This document shows positions 1 through 9,840 of a DNA stretch of 64,000 nucleotides, in pieces. The position numbers and the translations under genes were made by a program. Location: positions 62,001 through 126,000 of the forward strand of contig JAVVTR010000002.1 in assembly GCA_036653535.1 (NCBI GenBank), given 5' to 3'. The stretch is from JAVVTR01 sp036653535. GTDB taxonomy: Bacteria; Bacteroidota; Bacteroidia; Bacteroidales; P3. Below the pieces are notes generated by a model. That model was given only the letters and a program-made list of their open reading frames with translations. It ran no database searches and had not been told where the DNA came from. Each line of letters begins with the position of its first letter. Position 1 is the stretch's first letter.

Positions 1-3000
1 AAAGTGTGCTTACCGATAAAGTTAATTATGGAGAAGAGCCTGTATCCAATACCATTTATGGTTTTGATATGGCCTATAATAGGGAATCTCGTTGGCTTAC
101 CAAAGTAGTAGATGCTATCTTGCCCTTTGAGTCCAGTAAAACTCCCTCTAGAATTAGTTTATATGGGGAGTTTGCCCATTTTTTACCGGGGCATTCTCGT
201 GCTATTGGTAAATCGGGCGTAACCTATATCGACGATTTTGAAGGAAGTAAAACGACGATAAATTTAAAAGAATCGTATTCTTGGTATTTGGCCAGTACCC
301 CTCAATATCAATTGGATTTGTTTCCAGAGTCGAGAGATGAATTTTCTAGTACCTTAATAACTAATTTTAATAGAGCCAAAATAGCGTGGTATATCATAGA
401 TCCTATTTTTTATGGGACGACCAATAGACCTAAAAATATTAATAAGGAAGACTTGTCCTTGCCTTATGTGCGTAGGGTGAGAATTAATGAGGTTTTTCCC
501 GACAAGGAGTTGTCGAGTGGAGCAGAAGCAACTTATTTGTCTATTTTAAATTTAGCTTTTTATCCTCAGGAGAGAGGACCTTATAATTTTGATGCTAAAC
601 CAGTGTCCGCTATTTCTGCAGGGGTCAATCAAGATGGTAGCTTAAAACTTCCAGAATCTCGTTGGGGAGGAATTATGCGAAAAATAAACAATACAGATTT
701 TGAAGCTTCTAATGTGGAGTATATAGAATTTTGGGTTATGGATCCTTTTATTGGGAAAAACGGACAAGATGGGAATCCAAAACATTCTGGTGGAAAATTA
801 TATTTCAATTTGGGTGACGTTTCCGAAGATGTGCTTAGGGATGGGAGAAAAGCATTTGAAAATGGGATGCCCACTACGGCAACGGTAGTAGATGTAGATA
901 CTACACAATGGGGTAGGGTTCCAAAATTACAAGCTATTGTAAATAGTTTTGATAATAATCCTGCTTCCAGAAAATATCAAGATATAGGGCTAAATGGATT
1001 GAATGACGAAGATGAAAGAGCTTTTTATAAGAAGTTTTTGAAGGATATGTCGGAAGTACTTGGAGGTCAAAATTCCACAGCTTATAAAAAAATAGAAAAA
1101 GACCCAGCTTCGGACGATTATGTTTATTTTCGAAGAGGTTTATGGGATACCGTATCGTCTTCTGCCAATAAAATAGAGGATAGATATAAATTTTTTAATA
1201 ATCCCCAAGGAAACTCTCCTTCTTCTAATGATAATCCGGAGTCGGCCTATACAACCCAACAAACAAACTATCCCAATACCGAGGATATTAGTGGGGATAA
1301 TACCCTAAGTGAAGCAGAAAATTATTATCAATATGAGGTAAATTTAGATCCAGATAAAATGCAGGTTGGGGAGAATTTTATTACGGATATACGCCAAGCA
1401 CAAGTACATTTAGATAACGGGAAAAATACGAATGTTAAGTGGTATCAATTTAAAATTCCTATTCGGAATCCTCAAAAAACGGTGGGGCAAATTGAAAATT
1501 TTCAGTCTATACGTTTTATACGTATGTTTATGCGTGATTTTAAGGAGCCTGTAGTTTTGCGTTTTGCTTCTTTAGATTTAGTAAAATCGGATTGGAGAAA
1601 ATATCAACAACCTTTATTAGAGGACGGTCTACATTCCTCAGCCGGAAGTGAAGCTACAGAATTTGATGTAGCAGTGGTGGGGATAGAAGAAAACAGTCGT
1701 CGTATGCCTATTCCTTATGTATTGCCTCCGGGAATAAAAAGAACAACCGACCCGGCTTCCCAAAATAATAAGCAATTAAATGAACAATCTTTAAGTTTAA
1801 AGGTGTTGGATTTGGCCGATGGGGATGCTAGAGGAGTGTATAAAAATACTAACTACGATTTTAGGCAATTTAAAAAAGTAGAAATGGATGTTCACTTGGA
1901 AAAAGTGAAAGAAATGGATAGAGCAGAAGATGGAGATGTTCAACTTTTTATTCGATTTGGAGCCGACTTTCAAGATAATTATTATGAATATGAAATTCCA
2001 TTAAGTTATACCCAATGGGGAGAAAGTGCAAGAGATTTGGTTTGGCCGGAAAGTAATAAGGTGGAAATTATTTTGGATGATTTAGTGAATATTAAAGAAC
2101 ATAGAAATCTTTTAATTCGGTCGGGAAAATCGGAACTGAGCTATGCTACACCTTATTCCGAACAAATAGGAAAAGCAAGATATACCGTAAAAGGAACCCC
2201 CGCTATTAGTACGGTAAAATCTATTTTAATAGGAATACGGAATCCATTAAAACATAGGTATAACGATGGGGACGATGGAGCACCTCGTTCGGTGGAAGTT
2301 TGGATAGATGAGCTAAGCTTAAATGATTTTAATAAAAAAGGAGGAGTGGCTGCGACGGCTCGGATACAAGCCTCTTTAGGTGATTTGGGAAATATTAGTG
2401 TAGCTGGTGCCTATACTTCTGCCAACTTTGGAACTATGGAGCAAAAATTGACCGAATTACCCAAAAATAATACAGGTTCGTATGATGTGTCTGTTAATTT
2501 GGAATTAGGTAAATTTATACCGGAAAAAGCAGGGGTGAAATTGCCTGTGCATTATGATATATCTTCGGTAATTAGCAATCCCGAATATAATCCTTTGGAT
2601 CCAGATATTAAGACGAAAGAAGATCTTGCCACTTATTCTAAAGCCGATAAAAAAGAAGTAAAGAAGCAAATACAAGATTACACTCTACGGCAAAATGTGA
2701 ATTTTATCAATGTGCGAAAAGAACGTACAAATACGGAAAAGCAGCCTATGTTTTGGGATATAGAGAATTTTAATCTTTCCTATTCTTATTCCAGTACTTA
2801 TCATAGAAACGAGGATATAGAATATGATAATAGAATTAGTCATAGGGGGGGATTCGGATATGATTTTTCAACTTCTCCTAAGTATTTTGAACCTTTGGCC
2901 AAGACTAAATTGGCCGATAAAAAGATATTTGATATTTTAACGGATTTTAATATCAATTATATTCCTAATCAATTTTCTTTTAATATGGAAATTTTTCGGG

Positions 3001-4970
3001 AATTTACGGAAAACAAATTGAGAAATAAAAATCCGGAATGGCATTTGCTTATTAATCCTACGTTTTACAAGCGTTTTGATTGGACTCGATATTATAATTT
3101 CCATTATGATTTAACGAAATCTATTTCTATTGGATACACCGCCAATGCCAATTCCTTTTTGAATGAACCGCCTGGAAAAATCAATACAGCAGATAAAAAG
3201 GATTCTGTTTGGAGAAGTTTTGGACAGGGAGGAAGTATGCGAAACTTTGATCAGAATTTAAATATTACTTATACTTTACCTATTAATAAAATACCTATTT
3301 TAGATTGGATCAATGCCAATGCAAGTTATGGTTCCATATATCGATGGGAAGCCGGTCCATTAGCAACGCAAGAGCGTTTAGGAAATACTATTTCCAACAA
3401 TTTAAATTTATCGGCTACGGGCTCTGTTAATTTAGTTGGTCTGTATAACAAAGTGCCTTTTTTGAAAAAAATTAATACTCCATCTCGAAATAATAATCGG
3501 CGACAATCTAAAAGCAATGAGGTTATGGCGACCAATAAAGAGGAGGAAAAAAAGGACACAGAAACTTGGAAAAAAATATATAGTGGAGCCTTGAGGGTTT
3601 TAATGTTGGTTAGAGATGCGAGTATTACATGGTCTCGTAATCAAGGATCCGCATTGCCTGGTTTTATGTTGGAACCCGATTTGTTTGGGAATAATTTTAA
3701 TTTTAATGCCCCTGGTGCAGCATTTTCTCTTTTCGGTTCCCAAAGAGACATAAGACAAAAAGCGGCGATGGAAGGTTGGTTGTCGAAAGATAGTTTATTG
3801 CTCACCCCTTCTTATAATCAATTTACGGAGAGTGTTACCGCACAGGCAACCATTGAACCTTTTACAGATTTTCGTATTACTATAAATTTGGGATATAGCA
3901 AGGTGGAAAATCAGTCTTCTTATTTTAAATACGATAAGCATACCAACAATTTCAAAACGACGAATCCTGTTTTAAATGGGAGCTATAATGTGACCAACAT
4001 TATGATTTCAACGGCTTTTTCTAAGATGAATAACGATACTTATATGAATAAAATTTATCAGGATTTCTTGGATTATCGTCTTCTTATTGCTCAACGTTTA
4101 AGTGAGCAAAATCCAAATTCTTATGAATGGCCTACTGTATATGATTCTATATCTGGAAAAATGTATCCTCGTGGATATAAATCCACTTCCCAAGAGGTTA
4201 TGATCCCGGCATTAATAGCGGCTTATACAGGGCGTGATCCTGCCAAGGTATCCTTATCCGCTTTATCTAAATTTCCTCTGCCGAACTGGGCTATTACTTA
4301 CAATGGACTTACAAAGATTAGAGGAATTAGAAAGGTGTTTAAAAATTTCTCCTTGTCTCACGCCTATAGTTCTTCCTATAGTGTAGGTTCATACAGTAAT
4401 AATTTGTTATATAATTCCTTTGATGACTTTGTTTCTCAAATGGATGATAATGGGAATTTTCGTTCCGAGTATATAATGGATGGAATAGTGCTAAGCGAGC
4501 AATTTGCTCCTCTTATCAAACTAAGTGCTACTTTTACGAATGATTTATCCATAAATTTTGAGTATCGTCAAAGTCGACAGATTGCCCTTAGCTTTGTTAA
4601 TAATCAAATAACGGAGATGAATAGTAAAGAATGGATAGTGGGAGCCGGTTATAGGATAAAGAATGTGGGATTTAAAGTTAATTCTGGAGGAGCAAGTAAG
4701 CGTAAAATAACCAGTGATATTGTTTTAAAAGCAGATTTTTCTATAAGAAATAATGTTAGGTTACTTAGAAAAATAGACCAACAAGTAAGTACGCCTTCCG
4801 ATGGAGCCATTGTAACTTCTATTAATATTTATGCGGAATATGAAATTACCAAACAACTTACAGCAAGGGTGTTTTATGATATGACTATCAACAAACCCTA
4901 TATAGCCACCATGTTTTACAATAGTACGGGTAGAGGGGGCGTGAGTATTACCTATAAATTTGTAGAATAG
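1..4970 (+). CDS. sprA: SprA/Sov, type IX secretion translocon (3' part only)
   Basis: The reading frame is open from the window edge, so the 5' end of the gene lies outside; about 1655 residues of a protein normally near 2400 are visible. SprA (Sov in Porphyromonas) is the giant outer-membrane beta-barrel through which type IX secretion cargo leaves the cell. The visible part has the alternating aromatic/polar strand pattern of a very large barrel and ends in a typical outer-membrane terminal strand (SITYKFVE, final aromatic F). The gcvH gene that follows is the usual downstream neighbour of sprA in Bacteroidota. Type IX C-terminal signals on the proteins at 6859 and 29321 fit a working system. 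The first in-frame ATG at position 6 is internal, not the true start. Confidence 0.93.
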   Translation, partial: SVLTDKVNYGEEPVSNTIYGFDMAYNRESRWLTKVVDAILPFESSKTPSRISLYGEFAHFLPGHSRAIGKSGVTYIDDFEGSKTTINLKESYSWYLASTPQYQLDLFPESRDEFSSTLITNFNRAKIAWYIIDPIFYGTTNRPKNINKEDLSLPYVRRVRINEVFPDKELSSGAEATYLSILNLAFYPQERGPYNFDAKPVSAISAGVNQDGSLKLPESRWGGIMRKINNTDFEASNVEYIEFWVMDPFIGKNGQDGNPKHSGGKLYFNLGDVSEDVLRDGRKAFENGMPTTATVVDVDTTQWGRVPKLQAIVNSFDNNPASRKYQDIGLNGLNDEDERAFYKKFLKDMSEVLGGQNSTAYKKIEKDPASDDYVYFRRGLWDTVSSSANKIEDRYKFFNNPQGNSPSSNDNPESAYTTQQTNYPNTEDISGDNTLSEAENYYQYEVNLDPDKMQVGENFITDIRQAQVHLDNGKNTNVKWYQFKIPIRNPQKTVGQIENFQSIRFIRMFMRDFKEPVVLRFASLDLVKSDWRKYQQPLLEDGLHSSAGSEATEFDVAVVGIEENSRRMPIPYVLPPGIKRTTDPASQNNKQLNEQSLSLKVLDLADGDARGVYKNTNYDFRQFKKVEMDVHLEKVKEMDRAEDGDVQLFIRFGADFQDNYYEYEIPLSYTQWGESARDLVWPESNKVEIILDDLVNIKEHRNLLIRSGKSELSYATPYSEQIGKARYTVKGTPAISTVKSILIGIRNPLKHRYNDGDDGAPRSVEVWIDELSLNDFNKKGGVAATARIQASLGDLGNISVAGAYTSANFGTMEQKLTELPKNNTGSYDVSVNLELGKFIPEKAGVKLPVHYDISSVISNPEYNPLDPDIKTKEDLATYSKADKKEVKKQIQDYTLRQNVNFINVRKERTNTEKQPMFWDIENFNLSYSYSSTYHRNEDIEYDNRISHRGGFGYDFSTSPKYFEPLAKTKLADKKIFDILTDFNINYIPNQFSFNMEIFREFTENKLRNKNPEWHLLINPTFYKRFDWTRYYNFHYDLTKSISIGYTANANSFLNEPPGKINTADKKDSVWRSFGQGGSMRNFDQNLNITYTLPINKIPILDWINANASYGSIYRWEAGPLATQERLGNTISNNLNLSATGSVNLVGLYNKVPFLKKINTPSRNNNRRQSKSNEVMATNKEEEKKDTETWKKIYSGALRVLMLVRDASITWSRNQGSALPGFMLEPDLFGNNFNFNAPGAAFSLFGSQRDIRQKAAMEGWLSKDSLLLTPSYNQFTESVTAQATIEPFTDFRITINLGYSKVENQSSYFKYDKHTNNFKTTNPVLNGSYNVTNIMISTAFSKMNNDTYMNKIYQDFLDYRLLIAQRLSEQNPNSYEWPTVYDSISGKMYPRGYKSTSQEVMIPALIAAYTGRDPAKVSLSALSKFPLPNWAITYNGLTKIRGIRKVFKNFSLSHAYSSSYSVGSYSNNLLYNSFDDFVSQMDDNGNFRSEYIMDGIVLSEQFAPLIKLSATFTNDLSINFEYRQSRQIALSFVNNQITEMNSKEWIVGAGYRIKNVGFKVNSGGASKRKITSDIVLKADFSIRNNVRLLRKIDQQVSTPSDGAIVTSINIYAEYEITKQLTARVFYDMTINKPYIATMFYNSTGRGGVSITYKFVE

Positions 4971-4984
4971 TTCCATGGAAGTAT

Positions 4985-5016
4985 TTTGTTGCTCTAAAAA
5001 AAATGTGTAATTTTGG
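4985..5016 (+). promoter_or_regulatory. Bacteroidota-type promoter for gcvH
   Basis: TTTG at 4985-4988, a 19-nt spacer and TAATTTTGG at 5008-5016 match the Bacteroidota housekeeping consensus. It predicts a leader of roughly 85 nt before gcvH, so gcvH is probably not simply co-transcribed with sprA. Nothing resembling a glycine riboswitch is evident in the leader. Confidence 0.6.
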
Positions 5017-5104
5017 CGAATAGAAATAAGTATTTTCTCTGTTTTGTTGACTTTGTTACAGACAATTTATAAATAGATTCAAAAACAATTAATAATAGAA
5101 TATT

Positions 5105-5485
5105 ATGAATTTTCCTGAAAATGTTAAGTACACCAAAGATCATGAGTGGATCCGTGTGGAAGGAGATCATGCTTTTGTTGGTATTACCGATTTTGCCCAA
5201 AAAGAATTAGGGGATATCGTATTTGTAGAAGTAGAAACCGAAGGGGAAGAAGTAGAAGCCGGTGGGCTTTTTGGTACAATAGAAGCAGTTAAAACTGTTT
5301 CGGAATTGTTAATGCCTGTTTCTGGTGAGGTATTGGAGTTTAATAAAGAACTGGAAGAAGATCCAGCTTTAATAAACAAAGATACTTATGATAAAGGTTG
5401 GATTATAAAAATAAAAGTAGAAGATACTGCATCTATTAATCAATTATTATCTGTGGCCGATTACAAAGCTTTAATAGGAGCTTAA
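5105..5485 (+). CDS. gcvH: Glycine cleavage system H protein
   Basis: A 126-residue lipoyl carrier protein that shuttles the aminomethyl group between the P, T and L proteins of the glycine cleavage system in the cytoplasm. Family features are the start [19 protein letters not shown] and the lipoylation motif [12 protein letters not shown], whose central Lys carries lipoate. Length is normal for GcvH. It lies 134 bp after sprA, has its own promoter match and is followed by a clear terminator. The P and T protein genes are not in the window, which is common in Bacteroidota. Confidence 0.97.
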   Translation: MNFPENVKYTKDHEWIRVEGDHAFVGITDFAQKELGDIVFVEVETEGEEVEAGGLFGTIEAVKTVSELLMPVSGEVLEFNKELEEDPALINKDTYDKGWIIKIKVEDTASINQLLSVADYKALIGA

Positions 5486-5528
5486 TAATAACAATATTAT
5501 ATTTTAAGTGATTCTATTCTTTTTCGAT

Positions 5529-5563
5529 AAAAAACCCTTTGGTATGTCCAAAGGGTTTTTTTT
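5529..5563 (+). terminator. Rho-independent terminator of gcvH
   Basis: An 11-bp perfect stem (AAACCCTTTGG at 5532-5542 with CCAAAGGGTTT at 5548-5558) around a 5-nt loop is followed by a T tract to 5563. It ends the gcvH transcript and insulates ychF. Confidence 0.9.
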
Positions 5564-5622
5564 AGTGCAAGAGAAAGGTGAAAATCTCAAAGTACTGTAC
5601 ATTAACGTTTAAATTGCATACG

Positions 5623-5654
5623 TTTAAAATATATTAAAAGATTGGTATCTTTGC
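5623..5654 (+). promoter_or_regulatory. Bacteroidota-type promoter for ychF
   Basis: TATCTTTGC at 5646-5654 is a full match to TAnnTTTGC. A weaker TTTA at 5623-5626 sits 19 nt upstream as the -33 element. ychF starts at 5704. Confidence 0.6.
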
Positions 5655-5703
5655 AATCCTTAAAGAGGAATATGTGTTTTTATAATAATTAAGAAAATAA
5701 GCT

Positions 5704-6807
5704 ATGGCGTTACAGTGCGGAATTGTTGGGTTGCCGAATGTGGGAAAGTCTACTTTGTTTAATTGTTTGTCTAATGCTAAGGCTCAGGCTGCTAATTTTC
5801 CATTCTGTACCATTGAGCCAAATGTTGGAGTAATTACGGTTCCTGATGAGAGATTATCTGTTTTAGCAGAAATAGATAAGCCTAAGAAAATTATTCCTGC
5901 TACTATGGAAATTGCCGATATTGCAGGTTTAGTGAAAGGAGCCAGTAAAGGAGAAGGCTTGGGCAATAAATTTTTGGCTAATATTAGAGAAACAGATGCA
6001 ATTATTCATGTGTTACGTTGTTTTGATGATGATAATGTAGTGCATGTAGATGGTTCTGTAGATCCAGTAAGAGACAAGGAAATTATAGATACCGAATTGC
6101 AATTAAAAGATTTGGAAACGGTAGAAGCTCGTCTTGGCAAAGTAGAAAAGCAAGCTCAAAGTGGAGGCGATAAAACAGCTAAGAGGATGTTGACCATGTT
6201 GCAACAATATAGAAGTGTTTTGTTGCAAGGGAAAGGGGCGAGAACTTTGGTGTGGGATAGTAAAGAGGATCAAAAAATTGCCAAGGAATTATTTTTGCTT
6301 ACCAATAAACCCGTTTTATACGTTTGTAATGTAGACGAGGCATCGGCTATTGGCGGGAATTTGTACGTGGAGGCGGTGCAAAAGGCTATAGCAGAAGAAA
6401 AGGCAAAAATATTGGTGGTGGCAGCACAAACAGAATCGGAAATTGCCGATTTAGAAACCTATGCAGAGCGACAAATGTTTTTAGAAGCATTGGGATTAAA
6501 AGAATCGGGGGTGGTTCGTCTTATTAAGGCTTCTTATGCCCTATTGGATTTAGAAACTTATTTTACTACCGGAGCCGATGAAACGCGGGCTTGGACGTTT
6601 AAAAAAGGAATGAAAGCACCTCAGACAGCAGGAATTATTCATACGGATTTCGAAAAAGGATTTATTCGAGCAGAAGTTATACAGTTTGAAGATTATGCAA
6701 AATTAAAATCGGAAAATGCGTGTAAAGAAGCGGGTAAGTTATCCATAGAAGGAAAAGATTATGTGGTAAAAGATGGGGATATTTTACATTTTCGCTTTAA
6801 TGTATAA
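5704..6807 (+). CDS. ychF: Redox-regulated ATPase YchF (Obg-like)
   Basis: A 367-residue member of the TRAFAC Obg/YchF family, a ribosome-associated ATPase of the translation and stress machinery. The P-loop GLPNVGKSTLF is at the N-terminus, followed by the conserved NFPFCTIEPNVG and the DIAGLVKGASKGEGLGN switch region. A coiled-coil insertion spans roughly residues 125-190, and a TGS-type C-terminal domain ends in DGDILHFRFNV. Length matches the family's usual 363-367 residues. It is flanked by the gcvH terminator and its own promoter. Confidence 0.97.
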   Translation: MALQCGIVGLPNVGKSTLFNCLSNAKAQAANFPFCTIEPNVGVITVPDERLSVLAEIDKPKKIIPATMEIADIAGLVKGASKGEGLGNKFLANIRETDAIIHVLRCFDDDNVVHVDGSVDPVRDKEIIDTELQLKDLETVEARLGKVEKQAQSGGDKTAKRMLTMLQQYRSVLLQGKGARTLVWDSKEDQKIAKELFLLTNKPVLYVCNVDEASAIGGNLYVEAVQKAIAEEKAKILVVAAQTESEIADLETYAERQMFLEALGLKESGVVRLIKASYALLDLETYFTTGADETRAWTFKKGMKAPQTAGIIHTDFEKGFIRAEVIQFEDYAKLKSENACKEAGKLSIEGKDYVVKDGDILHFRFNV

Positions 6808-6858
6808 AAATATAAAATCAATAAAGACCAATTAAACTAAACAATAATAAATACATTT

Positions 6859-8769
6859 ATGAAGAAAGTTAAATTTATTGCTTTTTTGAGTTTCCTTTTA
6901 GTAAGCTCTTTAAGTATAGGACAGACTTTGTTTTCTGAAAATTTCGAGAACATAACTTGTTCGGCTGCAGGTATAGGAAATATTCCTTCCACCTGGGTTA
7001 TGTATAATGATATTAATAAGCCGGATCGGTCTTTGGATGAATATTCTTTTAATGAACATGCTTGGAGAGTGAAGGCTGAGAATGGGAGTAAATTTGCAGC
7101 CTCTCCGTCTTTTTTTACTCCTGCGGCTAAAGCAGATCGTTGGCTTATTACTCCTGCCATAGATTTGACCAAAGCAAATAATCCATATTTGGATTTCTTT
7201 GCACAATCGGGTAAATCCGCTTTAAGAGATGGTTATGAAGTAAAAATATCTACGACCAATACAGAAAAGGCCTCTTTTACAAACACCTTATATTCCGTCA
7301 AACAAGAAAAGCCGGACAGAACCGAGCATAGTTTTTCTTTGGCCGCCTATAAGGGAAAAACTATATACATTGCTTTTGTTCAGAATACACAAGATAAATA
7401 CTTGTTATATTTAGATGAGGTAAGTGTTATGGATATCGTTGTGGACGTACAGGCACAATGCGATGAATTTCCTTTGCCCAATGGCACGTTAAATAATAGT
7501 AAGGTGAATTTAACGGCTATGATTCGCAATACTGGTAAATCGAATCTTCAATCCTTTGTAGCCAACTATTCGGTAAATGGTAAAGCGGCAATACAAAAAA
7601 AGATAACGGATTTAAATATATCTACGTTGGGAAAATACGAAGTGTCTTTAGACGCATGGGATCCAGCTCCTTATAAAGGAGAAGTTTCTATTGCAGTGTG
7701 GTTTTCCTCTATTAATGGAAGTGGAAAAAATAGCGATACCATAAAGAAGGTTATTTTTGTTACCGATGTTCAATTGTTACCTAAAAAGAATGCTTTGTTT
7801 GAAGAGTTTAGTAGCTCTATGTGTGATCCTTGTGCTTCGGCCAATGTCTATTTGCATGGTGTTTTATCTTCTTTAAAAGCGAACGTACCTGAAAGTGGAT
7901 TTGTTGCTATGAAATATCAACTGCCTATTCCGGTGCCAGGTGATCCAGCCATTATAGAAGAAGGCAAGGATAGACAGATTTTTTATTTGGTACAAACGGC
8001 TCCTTCTATGCTTATGGGAGGCTCTCGTTTAGACTATAATAATGTAACGGAACTTCCTAATATTCTTACTAATGCAGTAGCGAAAATTCGGAAAGAAACG
8101 GCTCAAATAGATCTAGTATCCTCTTCCCGTTTAAAAAACAATACTTTTTCGATTAATGTGGAGGTAACGCCTTTTGCACCTCTTACACAAAATTATAGTT
8201 TATTTGTAGCATTTATAGAAGATTCCATTTATCATAAACCTCAATCGAATGGAGAGTCTTCTTTTTACTATATTACGCGTAAACTGTTGCCTTCTTCCAA
8301 AGGAGAAAGTTTAGATTTAAGCAAACCTGGATTTACGATAAAGAAGAGTTTTAATTATACTTTTGATTTGGAAAATCCTCTTATTTTTACGGATGTTCAT
8401 CAAATGAGTGTGGTAGTTTTTGTGCAGAATATGAATACTAAAGAAATTATGCAGGTAATATCTATTCCAACTTATGGACTAGATAATGAATCTGTAAGCA
8501 AAACTTTTAATGCGTTTACAGTTTATCCTAATCCTGTATCTCAAGGTAATTCCTCTACTGCTGTCTTCTCTTTGACCGAACCAACGAATATAACGGCAAG
8601 AATATACGATATTTCCGGACGTAGCCTTTGGACAAAGACTCTTAATTCTTTATCGGTAGGAACTACCGAAATAACATTGCCCGTTCAAAATTTAAAGAAA
8701 GGTTTATATTTATTGAAACTAATTTCCGGAAATGGAGAAAGTGTTGGTAAAAAAATCATAGTGGAATAG
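6859..8769 (+). CDS. Type IX-secreted protein: jelly-roll N-domain, CxxC domain, C-terminal sorting signal
   Basis: A 636-residue exported protein starting with a signal peptide (KKVKFIAFLSFLLVSS...SIGQ). Residues about 22-195 resemble the cleaved-adhesin or choice-of-anchor-J jelly-roll domain found in gingipains (ENF near the start, DRWLITPAIDL, LYLDEVSV). Residues about 310-400 contain FEEFSSSMCDPC, an Omp28/thioredoxin-like start with a CxxC pair at Cys322/Cys325. The last 80 residues are a type A type IX sorting domain (FTVYPNPVS, YDISGR, LKKGLYLLK). It should be carried across the outer membrane by the SprA translocon encoded upstream. The substrate or partner is unknown; a surface role tied to thiol chemistry is inference. 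It lies 51 bp after ychF and converges on cdaA. Confidence 0.85.
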   Translation: MKKVKFIAFLSFLLVSSLSIGQTLFSENFENITCSAAGIGNIPSTWVMYNDINKPDRSLDEYSFNEHAWRVKAENGSKFAASPSFFTPAAKADRWLITPAIDLTKANNPYLDFFAQSGKSALRDGYEVKISTTNTEKASFTNTLYSVKQEKPDRTEHSFSLAAYKGKTIYIAFVQNTQDKYLLYLDEVSVMDIVVDVQAQCDEFPLPNGTLNNSKVNLTAMIRNTGKSNLQSFVANYSVNGKAAIQKKITDLNISTLGKYEVSLDAWDPAPYKGEVSIAVWFSSINGSGKNSDTIKKVIFVTDVQLLPKKNALFEEFSSSMCDPCASANVYLHGVLSSLKANVPESGFVAMKYQLPIPVPGDPAIIEEGKDRQIFYLVQTAPSMLMGGSRLDYNNVTELPNILTNAVAKIRKETAQIDLVSSSRLKNNTFSINVEVTPFAPLTQNYSLFVAFIEDSIYHKPQSNGESSFYYITRKLLPSSKGESLDLSKPGFTIKKSFNYTFDLENPLIFTDVHQMSVVVFVQNMNTKEIMQVISIPTYGLDNESVSKTFNAFTVYPNPVSQGNSSTAVFSLTEPTNITARIYDISGRSLWTKTLNSLSVGTTEITLPVQNLKKGLYLLKLISGNGESVGKKIIVE

Positions 8770-8785
8770 TTTCCTATCATGGAGA

Positions 8786-8943
8786 CCTAAGAGAGAGAGG
8801 GGGGGGGGATAAAAATAAAAATAATTTTTTAACACCCAAACGGAATTTTGTNNNNNNNNNNTTTCCCTATTTTGTACAAATCAGCGAGTGTGGGGCGCAA
8901 AAAAAAATTAAATTTTTTTTCCCCCCCCCCTCTCTCTCTTAGG
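8786..8943. repeat. Perfect 23-bp inverted repeat flanking an assembly gap
   Basis: The arm at 8786-8808 is CCTAA, GA repeats, then ten Gs. Its exact reverse complement is at 8921-8943. A-rich, partly complementary sequence lies inside each arm, and the scaffold gap of 10 Ns (8852-8861) lies between. The arms sit between the stop of the plus-strand secreted protein and the stop of minus-strand cdaA. They may be the ends of a foldback or insertion element lost in the gap, a long hairpin, or an assembly/amplification artefact. No transposase is visible. Confidence 0.75.
8852..8861. other. Assembly gap (10 Ns)
   Basis: A run of ten undetermined bases, most likely a placeholder for a gap of unknown true length, placed exactly between two inverted-repeat arms. 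Anything between the arms could be missing from this window. Confidence 0.97.
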
Positions 8944-8979
8944 TCCACCTGTAATAATCAAATAGTTAGCGATAGAATA

Positions 8980-9783
8980 TTAAACTTCTTCTGTAAAAAA
9001 CTCTTCAATTTGTGCGCGTAATTGGGCTGGGCTTACATCATAAGTGATAGATCCAAAAATACTGTAGGAAATAGATCCGGTTTCTTCAGAAACGACAATG
9101 GCTAAGGCGTCCGATTGTTCAGTTACGCCAATAGCCGAACGGTGTCTTAGTCCTAAATCGGTAGAAATTTCTTTATTGGAGGTTACAGGCAGTATGCAAC
9201 GGGCTGCTGAAATTTTGTTGTTTTCTATGATTAAAGCACCATCGTGCAAAGGGCTATTTTTGAAAAATATATTTTCAATTAGTGCGCAAGAAATAGCAGA
9301 TTGCATACTTTCTCCTGTACTTACAACACCAGGAAGACGGTTTAGTTGAACTAATACAATTAAGGCCCCTGTTTTATTTTGAGACATATGCATACATGCT
9401 TGAATAATAGGGGTAATATCTAACATTTGTTTGTGATTGCTTTTGGATAATAGGCGCTTTAAAAGATGATGTTGTCTTTTGCTTTTTATGGCAGTTGGAG
9501 TACTGAGCATAAATAAAAAGCGTCTTATTTCTGGTTGAAATACTACTACTAAGGCTAAAAAGCCCATGCTGATTACCCTATCTAAAATTTCCGAAGTAAG
9601 GGGCATGGAAAGTTGCTGAGAAATTTTCCAAAATATATAAATTCCAATAATACTAAGAGTAATATTTAAAGCGGTAGTTCCTTTTACCAATTTATAAAAT
9701 TGATAAGCTATAAAAAGGACGATAAAAATATCAATTCCTTGTATTAAGGAAAAATTTTGTATCCAGTGGTGTATAGATTCCAT
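8980..9783 (-). CDS. cdaA: Diadenylate cyclase CdaA (c-di-AMP synthase)
   Basis: A 267-residue membrane-anchored enzyme that joins two ATP to cyclic di-AMP. The first about 90 residues form three hydrophobic segments. The DisA_N catalytic domain follows with both signatures, DGALII and LGLRHRSAIG. Length is normal for CdaA (about 270). It lies 57 bp downstream of folP on the same strand, a pairing common in Bacteroidota. The YbbR-type regulator CdaR, often coded with nusB-yajC-coaE in this phylum, is not found at that site in the window. Confidence 0.95.
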   Translation of the reverse strand: MESIHHWIQNFSLIQGIDIFIVLFIAYQFYKLVKGTTALNITLSIIGIYIFWKISQQLSMPLTSEILDRVISMGFLALVVVFQPEIRRFLFMLSTPTAIKSKRQHHLLKRLLSKSNHKQMLDITPIIQACMHMSQNKTGALIVLVQLNRLPGVVSTGESMQSAISCALIENIFFKNSPLHDGALIIENNKISAARCILPVTSNKEISTDLGLRHRSAIGVTEQSDALAIVVSEETGSISYSIFGSITYDVSPAQLRAQIEEFFTEEV

Positions 9784-9840
9784 GGCTAAGTTTAATTTAT
9801 AAGTGATAAAAGGGCTTTCAGAGAGAGTAAAACAAAATGC

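Noticed and set aside
5017..5104. Glycine riboswitch before gcvH
   Set aside because: The leader is short and AT-rich and shows neither of the two conserved aptamer halves.
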